Under the pieces are notes generated by a model. The model did not search any database. It was not told where the DNA came from and saw only the letters and a program-made list of their open reading frames with translations. A DNA stretch of 64,000 bases, from assembly GCF_964340395.1 (NCBI RefSeq), contig NC_135564.1, positions 5,447,861 to 5,511,860 of the forward strand. The letters are read 5' to 3'. The DNA is from Glandiceps talaboti (Eukaryota > Hemichordata > Enteropneusta > Spengelidae). Positions 12,201 to 20,267 of this stretch are shown here, piece after piece (the stretch's first letter is position 1; each line of letters starts with the position of its first letter). The translations under genes were made by a program, and so were the position numbers.

Positions 12201-15200
12201 GATATTTCGATTGTGACAAGAGGTATATTTTTTTGTAGACATACCTGTTGGTCATTTTCCTCTTCAGAAGTATAATCTTGAAGAATATCTTGCGAAGACG
12301 CGTTGTTGTTTTCGTCAACCTAAAATGAAAGTTAAAAAAACTGGTTTGAATATTAAGCGAAACAGATAGTCGTTTTTTTTATAACTAAGTTTAATTTCAA
12401 TTATTTGAACTTTAGGAAATGAATGGCATGATGAATTGAGTTTTAATGAATATGCACGCTTAAAAAGTTAATATTGGTTATTTATTTTGAAACAAGGTGA
12501 ACCTAGATTTTTCTTGCTTAGTAGAAGTAAGAGTTAGGCTAGATTATTATTATAATTGTGAATTTCTGTATACTGCATGGAATCACAGACGGGGTCGCTA
12601 TTTCCTCGATATTTTGGTAAATCTTACGAGTAAATCGCAACTGAAGTTTGACAACACTTATAAGAGCAAACGCTCAATTTGTTAAAGTAAGAAAGAGTGT
12701 GCAAGTATTTAGTTTTATGGCATTTGCGAGATAACACAATATCTGGTCATTACTGAAACACCATAGTAGATTCAAGGTATGAACACAGTTCATCCTTGCA
12801 TAACGGAAATATATTTTCACAGTTATATTTACCCTACGTAAGTGATATAATGTTATCTGCACTTATTTATCGTAAAGAATGTCATCCAAATTAAGTTTCG
12901 CCCAACCAGATATATTCCATGGATTATCAAAATATGCAAATTATCAAAATATGTTGAAACAGTGTTTCACTTCCATTTTAAATACAACTTCCTCATAAGA
13001 CTGTATTTGGAAATAAAACTTCACGAAATTAGTTACTTCAGACTTTTGTAGGAAATAGAAAGTAGAAAATAAGGAAATTATTTTATAAAGTTGTGTATTT
13101 ATTTACTGGAGACTTGACACTAAAATCGAAACTAATGCCTGGTAATCATTAAAATGTTGCCACATATGTTGTAATTGGGTACAGAAATGATGAAATATTT
13201 GTAACTGTAGATATGTAGACATACCTTTTGGTCATTTTCCTCTTTAGGACAACATTCTTGACGTATGATACTTTTCGATGACGCATTGTCGTTTTCGTCA
13301 ACCTAAATTGAAAGTTAAAAAACTGGATTGAATATTAAGTGAAAAAAAATATTTTTATAACAAAGTTAAATGTCAATTATTTGAACTTTAGGAAATGAAT
13401 GGCATGCTGAATTGAGTTTTAATGAATGTGCACATTTATAAAGTTAACAGTTGTCATTTCTTTTGAAACAAGAGGTGAACAAGATTTTCTCGGTAAGTAG
13501 AAGTAACAGTTATGCCGGAATATTATTATCATTGCATATCAAAAACAACTGGTTTAGTCATATACATGTACATACATACACACATGCATGCATGCATGTT
13601 CTTACCTTTACATCCGTAATGCTAGCCTGGGATTTACGCGGTGACTGGGCGATCTTATCATCACTCGGAGCGACAGAACATTTCTTACAGCTTGTACAGG
13701 GACATGTACAGTTCTTTATCTTTGTCACAATGCATGGCACCTTTTCAACTATCCATTTCAAAGCATAGAGTAAATATGCCAATGCACTGTAACACGATCC
13801 TCTGCCGCCAATGTAATCCATCCACATTGTCGACCTGACGAACTCCCATTCTTTGTCAATCCTTTCCTATGGATTTCAACATATATATATTGCATATTCA
13901 TATATTGGGTACCACTTTTTTATATTCAAATTAAGGTCATCACTTCAATAAATGAAATCTTCGTTAAGATATATCTGATGGTTATAGCACGACTCCTTGC
14001 CGATTTCATAGATTTAAAAAAATGGGGGGGGGGGGGCAAACCTCTGTTATGCTAAATCTAACCACTAAACACACGCAATCAGAACTATTTACAATTGTAT
14101 TAGGAAGGTTCACACAATGTCACACGAGCTCAACAAACCGACTTTTTTCGTTTAGGCGGAGGGTCTCTGGTGTCAATGCGATTGCTGAACTTCATTTTCG
14201 TAGATATTAAGGTCGAAAATTCAACTATGAATACATTTCTTTATCCTTAAGCTTATTACAAAGCTGCTGACTACTGCAATAACTAAATCGACAAATGCTA
14301 TATACAACTCTAGAAATGCTGACCAGCTTTGTACGAGTGGTTTTGAAAACTAGCTTTAAAGGTGCCGAACAGTCTTTTCCATGCCACTATCAAACTGACA
14401 TACATAGACACCGAAAAATGGTTTGTGCCTGAGTTGTAGATTCAAGCGATGCTTTAATCAGTCTGTTTAGGCCTGATAAAAAATTGTGTAGTTCCGATTA
14501 CGCTTAATTTTAGAATAGGTGGGGTAGGTAGATTTTTTATTTTATTTATTATATTTTTTTTACTGTGTAAATGTCTAGTTCAGGTTTCTCGAATGGTCTT
14601 TGTGTTGTTTATTTCTTCCCATCAGATGTACAGCCATTACAGATTGGAAGAACATTTTTTTGTCTTTTTAAATTGATGTAAGTTTCCGCATCCACTATTT
14701 CACGTGAGACTTTATACTTTTGGTAATCTTATTCTTTTTCGAATACTTGAAAAAATTCGAGCTGGCAGTGAAAAGCGGCTGACCGGAACCAAACAATTAT
14801 TGACATGGTATATGGCATATGGCAATATGACTACGACAAAACAAACTGATAAGAACATGGCTTCAACCTACATCAGAGACACCCAGTGTTATTTTTGGAT
14901 CAAAGTATGTCATCTTGATAGTGTGATGAGGAGAAGACTTTTCGGCACCTTCCAAGCCAGATTTAATCGTCTACTACTAATGAAATAACGTTCTGTTAAG
15001 TAGCGTCAGAATTTCTAGACAACTGTTGCAAGGGTTGAATTGGTCGTATCAATTCACTTACCTGAATCTTGGTGTATCTGTGAGTCATCATAGCAATGCA
15101 TAGATTAAGAAGCATGATGAGGGCTACAATGCCATAGAATATATAAATGATATGACCCATTGTTTCAACATAAATTGCCATTTCATACTTGTTGGTGTCG

Positions 15201-18200
15201 TTACTGGCTACAGAGTCTGAAATGATCAGTTCCTCGGAGCCATCCTTTCCGAATATAGATAAGGTTAGAGTTCTCATGGATGATGTGAGCCTACAAAAAA
15301 AATATATGGGTAGGAACAGATTGAGTTCGATTTCTTAGTGTTGTAATTTTACAAAGCGGACGGTTGGTTAATACACCATAAAACACTGCGTTTTGACAAC
15401 GTACAATTAAAGATGTATAGTTTCAACAGTGTGTAAAATTTCCTTATGACATGTATTCTCAGTCATAATTTCATTTCTTTTTTGACTTCAAAAAACACAA
15501 ACACCAATTTGTGTTTCGATAACCCGATCCACCCTACGCCGACCCTTAATATTTTTACATCCAAAAACTAGTGAGAATTTACTTCTATTTCTGTGTAAAG
15601 TATCTTGCAAAAGTATCTTTGGTAAAGAATTCTTTTTATATTTTTGTATTTATAAAGTACAGTCTGCATATTGTGGTCATCTATTTCACATATAATTGTC
15701 TTAATTCCTTTACTTCTTTTACCCATTAAACTATCAGAATTACTGTGACCAACGAGTATCTTTTCTTTGGTTTGGAGCAATTTTTCGAGACAAAATAAAA
15801 ACAAAAATAAAAATAAAAATAAATTTCGATTTAAATAACCTAATTTTTGTCATGTTATCGGAAACAAATTTTTTTTATTTGCGCCTAATTTAGAATAATA
15901 ACACAGATAAGCCACTTGTTAATAAATAATGTGTATCGCATATTAAATCGATATTCATACTGTGAGCTATGCAACATCTATAATGCTCTGATGAACAGCT
16001 GACTTTTACGACCTTTGTAATTGTGTGAGTGATACTTGAGCAGTACACCAGGTGTCATACCGTCCAATTTTTGTGTTCCTAATTACACAAATACCTTTTT
16101 CAAAGAACAAAGATTGACATTTTATTGACTTTCAAAGCGAGTTAAGATAGTGAAGAGATTCAAAATTCTCCTTTGTAGGAATATATATTTTGTATGTTTT
16201 CAGGAAGACCTGGATGTTGAAAGTTCCCACACAGGTCATGAAAGTGTCGTTGTGATACCATATATAGGCCTGTTTACTCACTTTGCATAATCAGTCAGTT
16301 CTACTCCAACATCCACATACAAGTAGTACATAGCTAGGGCAAAGGCCAAGATCACATATAGGAAGATTAAAAAGAATCGAAGTGCGTCTGTTGTCATCCT
16401 TGTAAATACCAACAATGTGGGTCCAAGGAACCGAGACAGGTAAAAAGGCGCCATAAACCTCAACGTAGCACAGACGAATGACAGGGGAGTAACCTTACTC
16501 AGGACGATGTACATGTAGGGATTGTCAAACGACGTACCGACTATATCAGGATTGGCTATTAATATACCAATGATGAAAGACGAGAGAATCATCAAATCCA
16601 ATATGTTAGTGTAAGTCTTGAAGTAACGAATTACTCCCAGTGATAACAACTCTTGTATTTCTATAATACACAACGTGCAAAACCATATGATTAACAAAGC
16701 AAGTATTATTTTGTAGTTAATACCCGATGCGATGCTAATGCCGTTATCATTGATCTCGTAGTGGATGTTAATCTCATACATGAACACCAAAAATAGGAAG
16801 AAGAAGTAATGATAGTGGTGGCACAAGAATGCCGCTTTTGGCCCATGATAAAGTCGGTGCAGAGGACTTCCGTGAGGTGCAATGACATGAATCGGGAAAA
16901 TCTGATGTAAAATTCCATATACCAAAAAAGAGTAGATCGCGAATAGTATCGTCCATTTAAAGCCTCGTTTTCTTGTTTTTCTTGTCCAAGAAGCTTGTCC
17001 ACACATCCACTGGGTCTTTAGAAAGTATTGTATTGTATTCTGTGTAACAAACTGAAAATGGAGCAATAGTAACTTGTATTATAATATATAGTTCTTGGTT
17101 GATAGTATGTTGGCCCTTCACAATGCATAGATCGTGGTTTTATTTATTAAATTTGTATTTTTTTAAAACACAAAATTTGAAAATTGGAAGGTCTCAACAA
17201 AACTCAACGCAAAGGGTTTCAAAACGTTCTGACTAGCTTTCGCCCTCTTAAAACCAAATTAAACGTTTGGACAGTAATAACCTAATAAAACTTACTGAAA
17301 ATGTTTACCCTTTTTAAGCACTTTCAAAATTTATTTTATAGTAGTATATTTTAAATGAGTGTTTCTGTCAATTTTATTTATCCCGTATTTTGTATTTGTC
17401 TTATATTTCTGTGTGTTTTACCATAGACAATGCCTGTGGTTTTACTTATCCTGTTTTCGTTGTCTTTTAGAGGGCTCTGGGGAAGACTAGCTTTTAGCTA
17501 ACCAGGTTATCTGTTTGATTTTTTACACCTCTTTAAAGAAAAGTTTAATTAAACATTCTTACTGTGACTGGAACCCAAAACAATCAATGTGCGATCTCAT
17601 TGTAAAATAGCCTACCTGTACACTCGAAGGACTAGTACTACTACGCTATTTGCTATCCTAACTGACATTTTGATTTGAGCCAAATTTAAAATAAAATTGT
17701 CAGGTGGATATCAACTAGCGTAGTAGCGCTAGTCCTTCGAGTCTTCCAGTTATAGTCCCTAGTGGACCAATTTTGGAAGTGAAGACTACAAGGTACAAGG
17801 TACAAGCTTGGAGTAATTATACTGACAGTATAATTACTCCAAGGTGCAAGGTACAAGTGTACATGTAGGCCATGGAGGTATACATGTATGCCTCCCCCTT
17901 TATACCTCCATGGGAAGGCTAATTGTAAAAATGATACATGTGGAAACTCTATACATGTATTAGGAACCATATTATCATGTAATTGTTAGTATTGAACTCA
18001 ACACACTGTAGGAATGTTTTTGATTGGAGACTTATCAGCCAAATCTATTTTTAACATATTCTTCCTCCTTTGCAGTTCAACTGATTTTCATTGTATCATT
18101 GTATCAAGCATTCGATGACTTCCCATTTCATTTAGTCTTAGATAAATAAATGAATGTTTGCTGGCTTCAGTTAAATTTGAAATATCCTCTCAGGAACTAA

Positions 18201-20231
18201 TTCAGCTAGACGTAAAGTGAGATCTTGAGATTCGATGCCACGGATAGCACTAAGCTAAATATTGTGAATACAAAGTGTACAACCGTACTTTACTTTACTT
18301 TACTTTACTTTACTTTGCTTTGCTTTGCTTTGCTTTGCTTTGCTTTACTTTACTTTACTTTACTTTACTGAAACAGTTCAATGACACGTACCTCCTTCTG
18401 CTCCAGTTCAATGGCCTCCCTCAAAAGGGTATATTTCGTTAGAGGGCGCTCATAGCTGCTCAGATTCTTGAAAAGACTAGTAATACTATCAAAACCGTTC
18501 GCATCGCTAACATTGTCAGTTGCCGTTCTATCAATGTCATACCAGCCACCACCAATAAGATTTTCTATTTCCTCCTTTGTACTACAACACGCCAAGATAT
18601 CAACTGTGAACTTTTCCGAGCGTTTTATAAGAGCTTCGTATTTTTCCTGGCAGGGAGAAATATTAAATAAAAATAAGAAAGGTTTACTATTGTTCTGAGA
18701 TCTTTTACAACAAAACGTTTGTCACTTTACATTCTTGTTCCGTCTTAAAGATGATGTTGATAGTTTATTGTTTCCTCCATATCGACTGATCGTGTTGTCG
18801 TCACCACATCCGTCAGTGCGACATAATGTGACCTGCTCTTAAATCATTATATTTTTTTTTTAAAAACGGTCAACTACATACAACTAAATTATAATATATT
18901 ATCTTACCTTCCAAATACACGTTGCCTCTTCATCAATCACTTTATTCAACTTTCTAACCAAATAGAAGCAGTTTAGCAGAACACGTTTCTTATTGTCTTT
19001 ATCCTCGGTTTTGTTCACTAAATACGACATTGATACATAGGCTGGACTTGAAATGGCAGCATACAGGCTGTATTTGCGTTCTGCGGGTATATCAGGCCCT
19101 GTAGATTTATATAGTAACATGTATTACATCCCGTGATCCCCTTTATTGGTGCGCGCGCATAACAGTGGTATTTGCACATGGAACGCCTAGTCTGTATATA
19201 CAACATGTAGTTCTCTGTGTCTCGGGGCGCCCGCAGTCCCTTCATAGGTCGAGTGACACGACGTATCTAGTCTGTCTTACAGTGCGATCACTGTACAATA
19301 TTTTACCCACAGCTCTCTCTCTGATTTGTATGCTTGGATGTTCCTCGTTTGATAACTTCCGAGAGGAGCAATATTTCTTAACATTTGAAGCATAACGATC
19401 ACATCCACAATAATATGTACTAAAAGTACGATTAAGAATAAAAATGAAATTTACAAATTTTCAATAAGATAATAAGATACTTTTCAACATCAAGTAAGCT
19501 TGGGTAGTCAGTCTGTGTTGAGAGTAAATTTATTTTGTAGCTATTCAGTGAAGGTAGTATATTTACTGAAGTTATAACGGGTGCAAATATTTCCCCTTGT
19601 TCCTTTGGAAATATTCTGCACGCCTTTTAAGAATGTCCTTAAAACACATTCTATCTCGTTCTACAAAACACGATGGAAATGGGTATTAAGAAACTCATAG
19701 GTTACAAAAATATGACAAAATGTGTACACAAAAACCTGTATAGTGGTGGAATTATTTGTCTGAATTAAAGAAGCTTACGTGTGAGATTAAAAATTAGAGG
19801 AAGTCGTAGGTAAAATATTGTACTGGTGTCGGTGGCGGATGTGCCAAAATCGTATATATAGTGCATAATTGTATGCAAATGAGCGCGTGCGCGATCGGTT
19901 CATGTGCATCACGCGAACACTTCGCTCAAGAAAGTGCGACTGCAGAGAACACTGAATCGTGCAAATATTCCCAGTACGCCACACTTGCACTAACGTGTCA
20001 CGGAGTTCTGTTGTAAGATTGTATGCTAAAAACATGGAATTAAATATTACACGAAGTGCAAGGAGGATGGTGTGTCACACAGATTTCATTTTCACACAAG
20101 GGATTTTCAACAAAGAGATCTAGAGACAGAGGCAAAATTGAAAATATAAGAAGGATTCTAAAATTCTTACCTGGATATACACCTGAATGGCCATGAATCG
20201 TTGGATACACACCCGCATAGTTGGCTGCAGG

Positions 20232-20267
<36 letters not shown>

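Larger units (their letters stand above)
7200..13540 (-). repeat. Tandem duplication block carrying the R exons
   Basis: Five diverged copies of a roughly 1-kb intron-exon-intron unit. Shared landmarks: GTATATTTTTTTGTAGAC beside each donor, GAAATGAATGGCATG at about 7890, 9728, 11288, 12417 and 13394, CGCCCAACCAGAA at about 9990, 11790 and 12900 (a variant at 9187), and CAGAAATGATGGAATATTT-like sequence at 9395, 10270 and 13180. Exon spacing shrinks from 1.9 to 1.0 kb as later insertions (foldback elements, GAA repeat) are absent. Confidence 0.85.
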
